A stretch of DNA of 64,000 bases from Deltaproteobacteria bacterium (GCA_030694465.1 JAUXYJ010000079.1:1-64000), one strand, 5' to 3'; numbered from the stretch's first letter, positions 15,827-27,400 are shown. Program-made: numbers and translations. Notes: generated from the letters alone by a model not told the origin.

Positions 15827-17437
15827 CTAGTCGTTGAGTGTCTCGCGCAGGGTTTCGTAGGCGCGGAGGGTTAAGAACTCTTCGAAGTGAGGTGCCATCA
15901 CGAGCTGGTCAAAGAGCGCACGCGCCTCGGCGAAGCGGCCACGGGCGAAGCCTTCTTCGCTCACTTCGGCTGCGATTTTGCTGAGCTCTTCATCGACGAT
16001 GCGGGTGTAACTCTCGCGCTCAAGCGGACCCAGACCGTCCAGGACGAGCCGGTAGCGGAGCTGTTGCCACACCTGCGCACGCGAGATCTCTGCCGTCGCG
16101 GCGTCCTCCATCAGGTGATCAATGGGCACGCAGCCCACACCGCGTAGCCAGGCCTCGAGATAGAGAATTCCCACGCGAATGTTGGCGCGAAGGCCCGCGA
16201 GGGTGCGCACGCCGTCGTGGACCTCGAGCAGATCTTCGACGCTGCAGCGCACGTCAGGCCGGAGCCGCTCAAGCTGGTTCTTCGCAGGCATGTGCGTGTC
16301 AAAAATCTCTTGCGCGATCGGGACGAGCCCTGGATGCGCCACCCAAGTCCCGTCGTGTCCGTCTCGCACCTCACGGAGCTTGTCGGCGCGCACTCGGTCA
16401 AGCGCTCGCGCGTTGGCCTCTGGGTCGCTCTTGATGGGGATCACCGCGGCCATTCCGCCCATGGCGTGAGCGCCCCGGCGGTGGCACGTCTGAATGAGCA
16501 AGAGCGAATAGGCCCTGAGAAAAGCCCGGTCCATCGTCACCAGCGCGCGATCTGGCGTGATCGCCGCCTTCTCGTGGGCGCGCCTTTTGATAAACGAGAA
16601 GATGTAGTCCCAGCGACCGCAGTTGAGCCCCGCCGAGTGCTCGCGCAATTCGTAGAGGATCTCGTCCATCTCGAACGCAGCTGGGAGCGTCTCGATGAGC
16701 ACCGTCGCTTTGATGGTCCCACGCGGGATCGAGAGCGCGTCTTGCGCGGCGACGAAGACGTCGTTCCACAAGCGCGCCTCGAGATGCGACTCGAGCTTGG
16801 GGAGGTAGAAGTACGGACCGACGCCCCGCGCCAGCTGCTCGCGCGCGTTGTGAAAGAAAAAGAGCCCAAAATCCACAAGGGCCCCGACCGCGATTTCACC
16901 GTCAATTCGCAGGTGACGCTCGGGGAGATGCAGCCCGCGAGGGCGCACCATCAGCGTCGCGTGGGAGTCGTTGAGTCGGTAGCGCTTTCCGGTGTCCTGC
17001 GCGGTCAGCGTGATGGTCTCTCGCACAGCGTCCGCGAGGTTGCGCTGCCCGTGCATCAAGTTGTCCCAGCTGGGCGTGTTGCTGTCTTCGAAGTCAGCCA
17101 TAAACACCCGCGCGCCGGAGTTAAGCGCGTTGATGATCATCTTGCGATCGACCGGTCCTGTGATCTCTACGCGGCGGTCTTCGAGCGCCACAGGGGCCTT
17201 GGCCACCGACCAGTCCCCCGCACGCACTGCAAGCGTCTCGGGCAAAAATCCCCAGGCACGCACTCCCTCGACGCGCTCTCGCTGAAGCTCTTCGCGACGC
17301 TGGAGCAAACCGCGGATGCGCGCGGCAAACCGTCGGTGCAACAACGCAACGAACGCGAGCGACTCTTCAGTAAGCACATCGCTAAACACATCAGTAGGGT
17401 GGCCCTGGACCAAGAGCTCTACGCTTGTCGCTGTCAT
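15827..17437 (-). CDS. aceB: Malate synthase A
   Basis: Condenses glyoxylate with acetyl-CoA to give malate, the second step of the glyoxylate shunt. At 536 residues it has the length of the A isoform. Family blocks are FMADFEDSNTPSWDNLM, YFYLPKLESHLEARLWNDVF, NCGRWDYIFSFIKR and GGMAAVIPIK. The C-terminal EDAATAEISRAQVWQ block matches the region of the catalytic Asp. It is the first gene of the minus-strand pair with isocitrate lyase. The upstream 140 bp hold a cluster of TGTCA boxes shared with the divergent regulator. Confidence 0.97.
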   Translation of the reverse strand: MTATSVELLVQGHPTDVFSDVLTEESLAFVALLHRRFAARIRGLLQRREELQRERVEGVRAWGFLPETLAVRAGDWSVAKAPVALEDRRVEITGPVDRKMIINALNSGARVFMADFEDSNTPSWDNLMHGQRNLADAVRETITLTAQDTGKRYRLNDSHATLMVRPRGLHLPERHLRIDGEIAVGALVDFGLFFFHNAREQLARGVGPYFYLPKLESHLEARLWNDVFVAAQDALSIPRGTIKATVLIETLPAAFEMDEILYELREHSAGLNCGRWDYIFSFIKRRAHEKAAITPDRALVTMDRAFLRAYSLLLIQTCHRRGAHAMGGMAAVIPIKSDPEANARALDRVRADKLREVRDGHDGTWVAHPGLVPIAQEIFDTHMPAKNQLERLRPDVRCSVEDLLEVHDGVRTLAGLRANIRVGILYLEAWLRGVGCVPIDHLMEDAATAEISRAQVWQQLRYRLVLDGLGPLERESYTRIVDEELSKIAAEVSEEGFARGRFAEARALFDQLVMAPHFEEFLTLRAYETLRETLND

Positions 17438-17516
17438 AACAAGCTGAGTTCTTGACGATCTGCGTCAATCGCGCAAGCTCCTGTGCTTTGTCAGGTAGAT
17501 TGTGTTGTAATACGCA

Positions 17517-17553
17517 TGTCATGACAAGCTGTCACATTGTCAATATTGTCAAT
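17517..17553. promoter_or_regulatory. TGTCA-box cluster: candidate operator between aceBA and its regulator
   Basis: In 37 bp the sequence holds TGTCA at 17517, 17530, 17538 and 17547. The first sits in the perfect palindrome TGTCATGACA (17517-17526) and the last two form an exact 9-bp tandem repeat of ATTGTCAAT (17536-17553). It is in the gap between malate synthase and a divergent RamB/ScfR-like gene, so it is a plausible binding site for that regulator. The binding is inferred. Confidence 0.5.
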
Positions 17554-17577
17554 TTCTACCTTTACCCTGGGCGCTGA

Positions 17578-19032
17578 ATGAGCAAGATCAAGGGCGAAAA
17601 AGAGGCACCCAAGCTGGGGGCCAAGGTCAAATCGCTGCGACGCGCCAAGAGCCTCAGCCAGCAACAGTTGGCAGAGCGTCTGGGCATCTCGGCGAGCTAT
17701 CTCAACCTCATCGAGAACAACCGTAGGCCCCTGCCCGCGGCGCTCATGATCGCGCTCTCGCAGGTGCTCTCGGTGGAGCTCTCGAGCTTTGTCAGCGACG
17801 ACAACGCGCGGCTCTCGGCGGACCTTCTTGAGGCACTGAGCGACCCGCTGTTCGACGCGCACGCGCTTCACGGAGCGGACGTGCGTGAGCTGGTCAACGC
17901 GATGCCCAACCTCGCGCACGCGCTGTTGCACTTGTACCGGGCTCACCAAGATCTTCGCGAACGCGACGCGCGCATGGCCGCACAGCTGAGCGACGGCGAG
18001 CGAGATCTACGTGGAATTACCCACGCGCCCAGCGAAGAAGTCAACGACATGCTCCAGCGCCAGGGCAACCACTTTGCGCCACTCGAGCGCGCGGCCGAGG
18101 CGCTGTGGACTCGCGGAAAACTCGACGCCGACGACCTCTACGGCAGCCTCAAGAACCTGCTTGAGCGGGAGCATGGTGTGCGCGTCTTGGTCTTGCGACG
18201 CAGCGAGGCCGGGGGCATCCAGCGGCGCTTTGATCCCGAGCGACGCACGCTCGCGCTCAGTGAGCTATTGCCCACGCGCTCACGCTCGTTTCAGCTCGCG
18301 CACCAGCTCGCGCTGTTGTCACTCGACGCGGCGTTGGACGCGCTGATCGACGACGATGGGCTCAGCAGCCCAGAGTCACGTTCGCTCGCACGTGTGACAT
18401 TGGCCAATTATTTTGCAGGCGCAGTGCTCATGCCCTACCAGCGATTTCTCGACGCCGCGCGCGAAGAGCGCTACGACGTGGACGTGCTGGGGAGGCGTTT
18501 TCGTGTGGGCTTTGAGCAGGTCGCGCATCGGTTGACCACGCTGCGTCGGCCCGGCAACGAGGGTGTACCCTTTCACTTTTTGCGCATCGACGTCGCGGGC
18601 AATATCTCAAAGCGCTTCTCGGGCTCGGGGATCCGCTTCGCGCGCTTCTCGGGGGCCTGCCCTCGCTGGAACGTCTTCGCGGCCTTTCAGACCCCCGGGA
18701 TGATCCGCATTCAGCTCTCGCGCATGCCCGAGGGACACACTTTCTTTTGCATCGCGCGCACCATCCAAAAAGACGCAGGGGGCTATCACAGCCAGCAGCC
18801 CGTCATGGCCATTGGGCTCGGCTGCGATGCGCGCTTCGCGCGCGAGCTTGTCTACTCGGACGGCGTAGACCTTGAGCGCGCCGAGACCGCGATCGCCGTG
18901 GGAGTTACCTGCCGTTTGTGCGAGCGCACCGACTGCGATCAGCGGGCCGTCCCGTCGCTACGCGCCCCGCTGCGCATCAACGAGAACCTCCGGGGAGCGT
19001 CGCCTTACAGTGTAAGTCTGGCGCTCGAGTGA
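17578..19032 (+). CDS. RamB/ScfR-type XRE-family transcriptional regulator
   Basis: A 484-residue regulator with an XRE helix-turn-helix at about residues 11-66 (SQQQLAERLGISASYLNLIE). A middle IrrE/DUF955-like domain follows, in which FQLAHQLALL stands where metallopeptidase members have HExxH, so no zinc catalysis is expected. The C-terminal domain is of the short-chain-fatty-acyl regulator type, with CRLCERTDCDQRAVP near residue 445. Family members such as corynebacterial RamB control glyoxylate-shunt and acetate genes. Its divergent position next to aceBA, with a TGTCA-rich gap between, fits that role. Whether it represses or activates cannot be told from sequence. It ends 8 bp before the convergent argG stop. 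Confidence 0.88.
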   Translation: MSKIKGEKEAPKLGAKVKSLRRAKSLSQQQLAERLGISASYLNLIENNRRPLPAALMIALSQVLSVELSSFVSDDNARLSADLLEALSDPLFDAHALHGADVRELVNAMPNLAHALLHLYRAHQDLRERDARMAAQLSDGERDLRGITHAPSEEVNDMLQRQGNHFAPLERAAEALWTRGKLDADDLYGSLKNLLEREHGVRVLVLRRSEAGGIQRRFDPERRTLALSELLPTRSRSFQLAHQLALLSLDAALDALIDDDGLSSPESRSLARVTLANYFAGAVLMPYQRFLDAAREERYDVDVLGRRFRVGFEQVAHRLTTLRRPGNEGVPFHFLRIDVAGNISKRFSGSGIRFARFSGACPRWNVFAAFQTPGMIRIQLSRMPEGHTFFCIARTIQKDAGGYHSQQPVMAIGLGCDARFARELVYSDGVDLERAETAIAVGVTCRLCERTDCDQRAVPSLRAPLRINENLRGASPYSVSLALE

Positions 19033-19040
19033 CAGCGAGA

Positions 19041-20390
19041 CTACGCGTCGCGCTCACCGTCGCCGAGGCTCGGCAGGGCAGTGGCGATCGGGCCCATGCC
19101 CAGGCGATTGGCCGAGGCGAGGTGCTCGATGAGCAGCGCGCGGTTGTCCAAAATCGAGAGATTTTGCAGCTCAAGCGCGCCAATGCGGTCCTCGGGGCTG
19201 AACATCCCTTCGACCTTTTCCATCGAGAGCTTCTCGGGGTCGTAGGCCATGTAGGGCGCCTCGGTGCTCATGATCGAGTAGTCCTCGCCGCGGCGAAGCT
19301 CAAGGGTGACCGTGCCGGTGACCGTGGGCGCAATCCATCGCACCAGGGCGTCTTTGAGCGCCATCGCCTCGGGGTCGTACCACTTGCCCTCGTAGAGCAG
19401 TCGTCCCAAGCGCCGGCCCTGCGTGACGTACAGCTCGGTGGTGTTCTCGTTGTGAATCGCGCTGAGCAAGCGCTCATACGCGATGTGCAAGAGCGCCATG
19501 CCGGGGGCCTCGTAGATCCCACGCGACTTGGCATCAATCACGCGGTTCTCGATCTGGTCGCTCATGCCCAGGCCGTGGCGCCCGCCGATGCGATTGGCCT
19601 CTGAAAACAGCGCAAAATGCGTATCAAACGACTGCCCATTGAGCTGTGTTGGGAGCCCCGCTTCGAAGGTCACACTGACGGTCTCGGGCTCGATCACGAC
19701 GTCACGCTTCCAGAACGCGACGCCCATGATCGGATTGACAATGGTCATGCCCTTGGTGAGGTGCTCGAGGTCTTTGGCTTCGTGCGTCGCGCCCAGGACG
19801 TTGGCGTCGGTGCTGTACGCTTTCTCGGTCGACATCGAGTACGGCAACGACAAGCTGAGCAGGTACTCGGACATCTCTTTGCGGCCACCAAACGCGTCGA
19901 CAAACTTCTGATCGAGCCAGGGCTTGTAGATCTTGAGCGCGGGGTTAGTGAGAATTCCGTAGCGATAAAAGCGCTGGATGTCGTTGCCCTTGTGGGTGCT
20001 CCCGTCGCCAAACACATGCACGTCGTCTTCGCGCATCGCGCGGATGATCGCCGTCGTGGTGACCGCGCGGCCGAGCGGCGTCGTGTTGAAGTACTTGCGC
20101 CCACCGACCGCCAGATGAAACGCGCCACACTGGATCGCCGTGAGCCCCTCGCGCACCAGCAGTTCGCGGCAATCTAAAATTCGCGCTTTGACCGCGCCGT
20201 GCTGCATCGCAATGGGAGGAATATCCCCGGGATTCGCCTCATCGGGCTGCGCGAGATCCGCCGTGTACGCATACACGTTGAGCTCTTGGCGCGAGAGCCA
20301 GGCGACGGCACAGCGCGTGTCGAGGCCCCCCGAAAACGCGATGCCAAGACGGGTCTGTGCAGGGGGAAGTGTTCGATAAATGCGGCTCAT
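19041..20390 (-). CDS. argG: Argininosuccinate synthase
   Basis: ATP-dependent joining of citrulline and aspartate to argininosuccinate, the penultimate step of arginine synthesis. The 449-residue length and start (LGIAFSGGLDTRCAVAWL) match the longer, E. coli-type subgroup rather than the roughly 400-residue form. The PP-loop SGGLDT is intact, and DGSTHKGNDIQRFYRYG and GRKEMSEYL are further family blocks. No other arginine gene is in the window. It lies 68 bp downstream of the acyl-CoA dehydrogenase-like gene on the same strand, so read-through from that pair is possible. Confidence 0.95.
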   Translation of the reverse strand: MSRIYRTLPPAQTRLGIAFSGGLDTRCAVAWLSRQELNVYAYTADLAQPDEANPGDIPPIAMQHGAVKARILDCRELLVREGLTAIQCGAFHLAVGGRKYFNTTPLGRAVTTTAIIRAMREDDVHVFGDGSTHKGNDIQRFYRYGILTNPALKIYKPWLDQKFVDAFGGRKEMSEYLLSLSLPYSMSTEKAYSTDANVLGATHEAKDLEHLTKGMTIVNPIMGVAFWKRDVVIEPETVSVTFEAGLPTQLNGQSFDTHFALFSEANRIGGRHGLGMSDQIENRVIDAKSRGIYEAPGMALLHIAYERLLSAIHNENTTELYVTQGRRLGRLLYEGKWYDPEAMALKDALVRWIAPTVTGTVTLELRRGEDYSIMSTEAPYMAYDPEKLSMEKVEGMFSPEDRIGALELQNLSILDNRALLIEHLASANRLGMGPIATALPSLGDGERDA

Positions 20391-20458
20391 GATGGGGTCA
20401 GGTCGCTAGCACAAGCGAGCCATGGTTGTCAGCGTCGGCCGCGACCACGAGGCGATTT

Positions 20459-21421
20459 CTAGCCTCCCGAACGGAGACGGCTGAGCGCGCTGAGCGTGCG
20501 CTGTTGCCTCGCCTGGTCGCCGATCTTAAGCAACGCCAAATCTCTGCGAAATCTCTCACAGAATGACATCGCGTCTGGCGAACCTGCGCGGTGAGACTCG
20601 ATCGCCTCGACCACGCGCGTGAGCGCCAACGGGAGCGTGCTCAGCACCCCTGCGAGCGCCAAGTGCGTGACCGCGTCCGAGGGGTCTCGACCCGCGAGGT
20701 CACCAAGCGTCGTGATCGAAGCGAGCAGCTCAAGCGCCTGGGTCTCCGCCGTGAGCCATCGGCGCGATGCTCCCCACGCGAACGCCGAGAGCGCGGCCAT
20801 CACGTGGAGGTCTTCGACGGTGCGAAAGGGTTTGACGTAGCGCGTGTATCCGTCGCCCTCGAGCACCTGCGCGGGGTCTACGCGCGTGTTCAACGCCAAG
20901 AGCGCGTGTGAGGCCTCGGGCACAAATCGAAGCGGCGCAAGGGGCTCGATCACGACACCGATTTGCGCTGGAGAAACACAGACTAATCGAATGGAGGGGC
21001 GCCCATCGCGCTCGCCCTCGCGTGCCGCGATGAGCAGCAGCGTCGCGTCGTCTGCGAGGGTGCAAAAAGCCTTCTGGCCCTGAAGCAGCAGCCCCTCGTC
21101 GGTCTCGGTGAGGGTGGTCTCGATGGCGCGGGGATGGTTTCCGCCGGACTCGGTCACGCAGAGGGTCGCGCGAACGTCGGGGCCCACGCGCGAGGGGACC
21201 AACGCGCAGAGCGCAGCGCGGTAGCCCGCCGCGAACGCGAAGGCCACCCGGTCGGCGTGCAGGCCCCCAAGGAGGGCGCGACCGATGCTGGACGGCACAG
21301 CGGCTGTCCGAGCGGCATGCGTGGCGTAGAAAGCCGCGAGGGGGCGCTCGAAGTCAAACGGCGCGAGGGGCTCAAGGACCACTGTGGAGATAAAATCGTT
21401 CACAGCGGTCGAGTGTGTCAC
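20459..21421 (-). CDS. Acyl-CoA dehydrogenase-like protein (short)
   Basis: A 320-residue protein with the middle-domain signature of acyl-CoA dehydrogenases: LCVTESGGNHPRAIETTLTE and GLLLQGQKAFCTLADDATLL correspond to the FAD-contacting strands. It is about 60 residues shorter than typical enzymes and the N-terminal helical domain is poorly matched. I cannot locate a convincing catalytic Glu, so activity is uncertain. The start ATG overlaps the stop of the 2579-residue TPR gene by 4 bp (ATGA), so the two are translationally coupled. It could be a true dehydrogenase of an unusual branch or a non-catalytic relative. Confidence 0.75.
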   Translation of the reverse strand: MTHSTAVNDFISTVVLEPLAPFDFERPLAAFYATHAARTAAVPSSIGRALLGGLHADRVAFAFAAGYRAALCALVPSRVGPDVRATLCVTESGGNHPRAIETTLTETDEGLLLQGQKAFCTLADDATLLLIAAREGERDGRPSIRLVCVSPAQIGVVIEPLAPLRFVPEASHALLALNTRVDPAQVLEGDGYTRYVKPFRTVEDLHVMAALSAFAWGASRRWLTAETQALELLASITTLGDLAGRDPSDAVTHLALAGVLSTLPLALTRVVEAIESHRAGSPDAMSFCERFRRDLALLKIGDQARQQRTLSALSRLRSGG

Positions 21422-24400
21422 TCCCCGAGCTGCGTGAGGAGCTCTCGTGCTTCGCTCAGCTCACCATCTTCGCTCAGAGCGCGCTTGGCCAAGAATACGG
21501 CCTTGCGCGAATCGCCCTGCTTAAACGCGATCACACCTTGCCTGAAGAAAGCCTGCGCTTTCGACATGGGTCCGGGGTTCTTCATCAACGTCAGCGCGCG
21601 CAGGGCCTTCATCGCCGTGTCCAGGTCGTCAAAGGCCATCGCGAGCTCGGCCAGCTCAGATGCGACCGGCCCGTTCTGGTGATCGCTCTCGAGCGCAGCG
21701 TTGAGCCACGCGAGCTGTACGCCCTGGTCACCCACCGCTTGCGCCGCGCGAGCCATTCGGTACTGCAGCGCGCCGAGCTCTGCGCTGCGACGGTTTCGGT
21801 GACCATTGATCGCGTTTTGTAGCAACCCAGAGGCTGCCTCGATGTTGCCGAGCGCCGTATAGGCGTCCGCGAGTGAGACCGTGCACTCGTGATCGCCCGC
21901 ACGAAGCTCTAGCGCGCTCTCAAGCGGCGGGACCGCCTCCGCGTAGCGGCCCACATCGACGAAGAGCTTTCCGCCTTGGCGCAAACGATCAAATCGAATG
22001 GCCTCCGCGGGCGCGTGCTTCGCGTCTTCTAGGCAGAGCTCAGCGAGCTCGCTGAACGCGTCGGTCGCCGTGTAGACACGACGAAGCCACGCGCGGACGG
22101 GTTCGTTTTCGGGCTGCAAACGAAAGAGCGCTTCAAGACCGTCACGCGCCTCGCCCAAGAGCTCTGCGCGCTCTGCGGCTTCGGCGAGACGGAGCACGGC
22201 GTCGAGCTTTTCGTCACCGTCCAACACACCCACGGCGCGCTTGTAAGCGCCAACGACGGCGTCCCAGCGTCCCGCTTCTGCGTGCAAATTCGCTAGCTGT
22301 TGCAAGATCTCTCGCTCGTCGCCGTTGCGGTCAAGCCAGGCATCGAGGGACTGCGCCGCGAGCGCCGTGTCACCCGCGTCGGCATAGAGCTGCGAGAGCC
22401 GCAGGGTCGCCGCGCGCTCTTGCTCGCGCTTGCCATCACTGGCCGCTTGCTCTGCAAACTGCGCGAGCGTCTCGAAGAGCTCGCCCTGCGACGCTGCGCT
22501 GTCGAGCACAAACGCGAGCTCAAGCTCTCGTACGGCCTCTTCGAGCTCACCGGTCGCGCGCAACACGGCGGCGCGCGCACGACGGAGCGCTGCTTCTTGC
22601 GGCGAACCCGCGCCCGGTCCCTCAAGGGCCGTACCGAGTACGGCGCCCGCTTCTTCGGCTCGGTCCGACGCGAGCAGCGCACGCGCGTGCTCTGATACCA
22701 AATCGAGATCCTCTGGAAACAACGCGCGAGCCTTCGCGATGGCGTCTGCCGCGGCGCCAAAATCACCGAGCCGCTCGGCGTACATGCTCGCAGCTTCGCG
22801 AAAGCGCACGAGAGCTTGTGCTGGGTTCGAACGCCCTTGCGCGTCGAGCAAAATCATCTCGGCCAGCGCGACGGGATCGTCGACGGAGCGCAGCGCGGTC
22901 TCGAGTCGATCGCGGAGCGTTGCGTTTGCATTTGCGTTGCGAAATCCCTGCTGAAGTGCACGTAGCGACCCTTCGTTATCTTCGCGCGCTTCGTAGAGAT
23001 CCGCGAGCTCCATCGCGCAAGAAGCGGCCTCGTCGCCGGTGGATGACTCAAGAAGACGCTCGAGCAAATCCGAGCGCTCGTACTGGTCGTCCATCGGGCC
23101 GTACTGCAGAATGAGCGCGCGCAAAATGTTGAGGTCTTTGGGCGCCCAGTCGAGCGCGCCGCGATAGATCGCGACGACCTCGTCACGCCGCGTGGGCCCC
23201 ATGCGAGACCCAAGACGCAGCGAGAGTGAGACCACTGTCCGAACGTCCCCACGGTCGCGCGCGCGGTCGAGCTGCCACTGCAAGAACTCATCGAGCTCTG
23301 CGGTACGGTTGTTGGTTTCTAGCAAATCTGCAAGCAAATTTGCTGCATCAACGTCGCCGGGGTCGTCTTCAAGGCACGCGCGAAGAGTCTCTGCGGCTTC
23401 GTCCTGTGTGGCCGGAGTTCGCGCCAAAATCCCAGCGCGCTCGACGCGGAGCCTGTTGCGCTCGGGCACGTCGTACACGTGCTCTCGCACGACCATGATC
23501 TGCGATGCGAGCCGATCCCACGCCTCAAGCGCGCGGTAGCCCGCGAGCATGGGCTCCCACACGCTTCGCTCGCTGGGTTCGCGCTCAAAGAGCGCTTCGT
23601 AGATCTCGACCGCTTTGGCTTGGTCTCCGAGCTCTGTCTTGGCGAGCTCAGCGGCCTCGCATCCCAGCGCGATCGCGTCCGAAGCGTCTGCGATTTGCGC
23701 CGCATGCGAGAGCAGCTCGACCGCCCGTTCGGTGTTCTTTTGCTCGGCTTCGTGTCGGCCCAAAGAGACCACCGCCCAGAGCGCACCGTCCCCGCCCCGT
23801 GCAATGGCGCGGTCGAGCATCAAGCGCATCCGTGGCTCGTCGCCCACACGTTGCGCGATCTCGACGGACTCTCGAAAAATCTCTTGGTCGTCGACGCCGT
23901 GTCGTGTGACGCACTCAAGCGCTCGCAACAGCAACGAGTCATCGTTGGCGTCGCGGGCGACCCGCTCAAAGAGCGCACGCGCGCTGGGCTCGGCGTCATC
24001 ACGCTCACACACTTCTGCGAGCGCATTTGCAGCGCGATCGTAGCGTGCATCAAACGAAAGCGCGCGCTCAAGTGTCGCGAGCCCCTCTGCGGACTGCGCT
24101 GGATCGCGAAGATCCATCTCGGCCAACCGGTAGAGCGCATCGACGCGCTGCTCGTGATCGTCCTCGGGGCCGTCCACGTCGGCGCGGCGCTCAAGGACGG
24201 CACGCAGGGGCTCACGCGCGTTTGCAGCCACGTAGGCCGCGTCCAGCGCCCTAAGAACGTCGCGCTCAGGTGCACCCTCAGCCTGCGCGCGTTCGAGGTC
24301 TACGACCGCCGCGCGTGCGTCCCCGAGGTCCTCTGCGGTCGCGATGCCAGCGCGCAAAAAGAGTCTCGCGGCCGCCAGACGGTCTTCGTTCGCCTCGGCG

Positions 24401-27400
24401 AGCGTACGCAGCCTCGCGACATAGCGCTCGGACTGTCCCGAGCGACGTGCGACCGCTCGCGTCGCGTCGTGCGTCGCGGCGTCTTCGGGCTGCAGGTCAA
24501 GGGTCTGCAAGCGCGTATCGAGCGCTTCGTCTGCGCGACCAAGCGCCTCAAGGGCGTCGGCCTTCGCGACCAACGTCTCAGAGCGATCTGCAGTCGTTTG
24601 CGCGGCGCTCAGCCGATGCTCAAGGGCTTGCAAGAGCAGCGCATGCTCGCCTGCACGCAGCAGCGCAGCTTCAAACATCCGCGCATCGGCAGGATCCGAA
24701 CGCGAGAGCTCAAATGCGCTCTGGAGCACCTCTGCGGCGCGGTCCTCTTGGTCCTGCGCGCGTGCGATGCGATAGAGCCAGAGCAGCACTTCGGTGCGGC
24801 TCGGTCCAGACGTTGGGACCGAATCGTCCTGACGGCGCACGATGAGCAAGAGCGAGCGAAACGCGTTCGCCGCGTGGTCGTACTCACCGAGCTCCCAGGC
24901 GACCTCACCGACCATCTGCTGCGTGTTGGGGTCATCGAGGTCGATCCCCGAGGCGAGCTCAAGCTCGGCCAGGGCTCCACGGCGGTCACCACGGCGGCGC
25001 GCCAACGTGGCAAGAATGCGATGAACCTTTGCGCGCTCCGGCGGGCGACGGCGGCCAAATTCGCTCAGCAACGTATCGAGTAGCGCGCGCGCACCGTCGA
25101 AGTCTTCGGCACCACAGCGAGCCTCGGCGAGCGCGATGCGGATCTCGCGATCACTCGGCATCAGCGCGACGGCGCGCTCAAGCACAGGCACTGCACGCAG
25201 AGGTTCGTTCAGGCGATTGACCAGCACGTCTGCGCACTCTCGAAGCACGCGCGCTTGCTCGATCTCTTTGGTCTCGTACTCAGCTTTCGCCAGCAAAAGT
25301 CCAGCGAGCGCGTCCCAACGTCCCGCGCCACGATAGAGCTCTGCCAGCGGAGCGCGAGCCTCGGCAGAAGCAGGATCAACCGCCAGGTGAGCCTCTAGAC
25401 ACGTGATCGCCTCGTCGCTTCGCTCTGCCGCGATGTAAGCACGCGCGAGTCGAACCGCGACCACTGCGCGGTCTTCGTCGGTCACCAATGCGGCGCGCTG
25501 CTCAAGTCTGTGGACAGCTTCTTGGACCTCGCCACGTGCACCGTGAAGGGCCGCCAACGCGTCGAGCGCGTCGGGTGAGTCACCTAGCCCTGCGACGCGC
25601 CCAAATGCGCGGATCGCGATCTCGGTGTCGCCGTTGGCCTGAGCAGATTGCGCAGCGCGGTTCCAGAGCAATTGTGCCTCAAGGGTGTCGCCCTCGGCTT
25701 CGACCGCGGTCGCCTGCGCGACGAGCAACGTGACCAGCTCCGAGTCCGCGCTGCGAGCGATCAAGAGCGACGAGAGCCGCTCGATTGACTCACGATGACC
25801 TGCAAATTCAGACAGATTGTCGTGCAGATCTTTCTCTGCGCCGGCACTGTCAAGCAACAGCCCACGCACCCGCGAGAGCTCTAGACGCAAGCCAATCCGC
25901 GTGTCGCGCTCGGTCGAGCGCTGGAGCTGAACTCCGCGCAACGAGAGCAACGCTTCGAGCGCTCCCTGCGCTTCGTAGAGCTGCGCGAGCTGTGCGCCCG
26001 AGTCCGCGTCATCGCTGTCTTCGTCAAAGACCGAGCGGTACAAACGCACCGCGCGCTCGCGGTCTGCGAGGGGCTCAATGCAGAGCGCGCCCGCTCGACG
26101 GCGAAGCTCGCGCGACGCACCCGAAGCGAAGGGCAACGTGGCCGCATGCTCAAGCATGTCAACCGACTGTGCGTCCCGACCATTGAACCCGTAGCGCGCG
26201 ACGGCAGCCTCGAGAGACCACACGACGTGCTCTTCGGCGCTCTGGTCTCCGTCGGACCATGACTTTGAGGCAGCCTGATAAAGACGAAGCAAAATACTCT
26301 CAACTCTTGCGTCTTGCGCGGGCCCAAGGGCGACCTCGGCTGCTTCACGCAGCGACGCCAGATCGTCACCGACTGCGTCTGCGTAGCGCAAGAGCGTGTC
26401 CACGAGCGCGGACGAGGGCTCTGCGCGCTGCAAAGCCGCGAGGGCGCTCAGCGTGGTGGGGACCGTGTGATCGTGCGCAATGGCGCGCGAAAAAGCGGCG
26501 GCCGCGCTGACGCCATCGGCTCGATGATCGCGATGCCACACGGCGACCCGTGCCTCGAGATCGTGTGCCATACGACCGGACATCCCGGACACCTCAAGCA
26601 CCGTCTCGAGCGCTTGCGTTGCGCCATCCCAACCCTCGGTTTCTTCAGCGATGGTCTCAAGCACGCCAAGCAACCCGCGGTCCTCGCTTCGCAGGGAGCA
26701 CACGCGGACGACCGCCGTCGTGGCGACATCCCAGCGTCCGAGACGCCCAGCCACACGCACCACCGACGACGCCGCGTCGGCATGGTCTGGCTCTGCTGCA
26801 AACACGTCTTCGAAGAGCGTCAACGCCGCCGCTTGGTCTGACACGCGGGTCTCAAGGGTGTTCGCGCACTTGATCCGCAGGACGGTTGCCTGCGACGGCG
26901 CGGTCTCGATCGCGAGCCTGTAACCCTCGGCCACGACGCGATAGTCGCCGCACAGCTCAGCCAATCGGAGCATCTGCGTTTCGATTTCGTCGTCTGCGGG
27001 GACCTCAACAAACGCGCGCGCGACACATTGCAGCGCAGAGGCTGCGTCGTTGGCGCGCTCCTCGTAGGTGCTCGCCGCGTCCAAGAGCAAGAGCGCGCGT
27101 GTGCTGGCGTCGTCCGCGTGTGCGAGCCGCGCATCCAAGAGCCCCAAGAGCAGCGCCCATTCGTCACACGTCGCGTAGGCCGTCGCGAGCGAATCCACTG
27201 CGCCAGCGGCGGTCGTCTCGTCCTCAGAGAGCGCGAGTGTCTGCTCTCTCGCCTCGATCGACGACGGGTCATCGAGCAGCGCTGTCTGCAATCGCGCGAG
27301 CGCAGTGGCAGGCTCACCCAAGTGCACGCTGAGCACGCTCGCGAGCCGAGTCGCGAGCGCTGCGCGGCGCTTGCCGGGCTCTGTGCGCTCAATGGACGAC

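Noticed and set aside
16217..17455. A 412-codon plus-strand ORF
   Set aside because: Antisense shadow of malate synthase.
23479..25083. A 534-codon plus-strand ORF
   Set aside because: It lies wholly inside the giant TPR gene on the other strand; long antisense frames are common in high-GC genes, and its composition (Arg, Cys, His-rich) is not protein-like.
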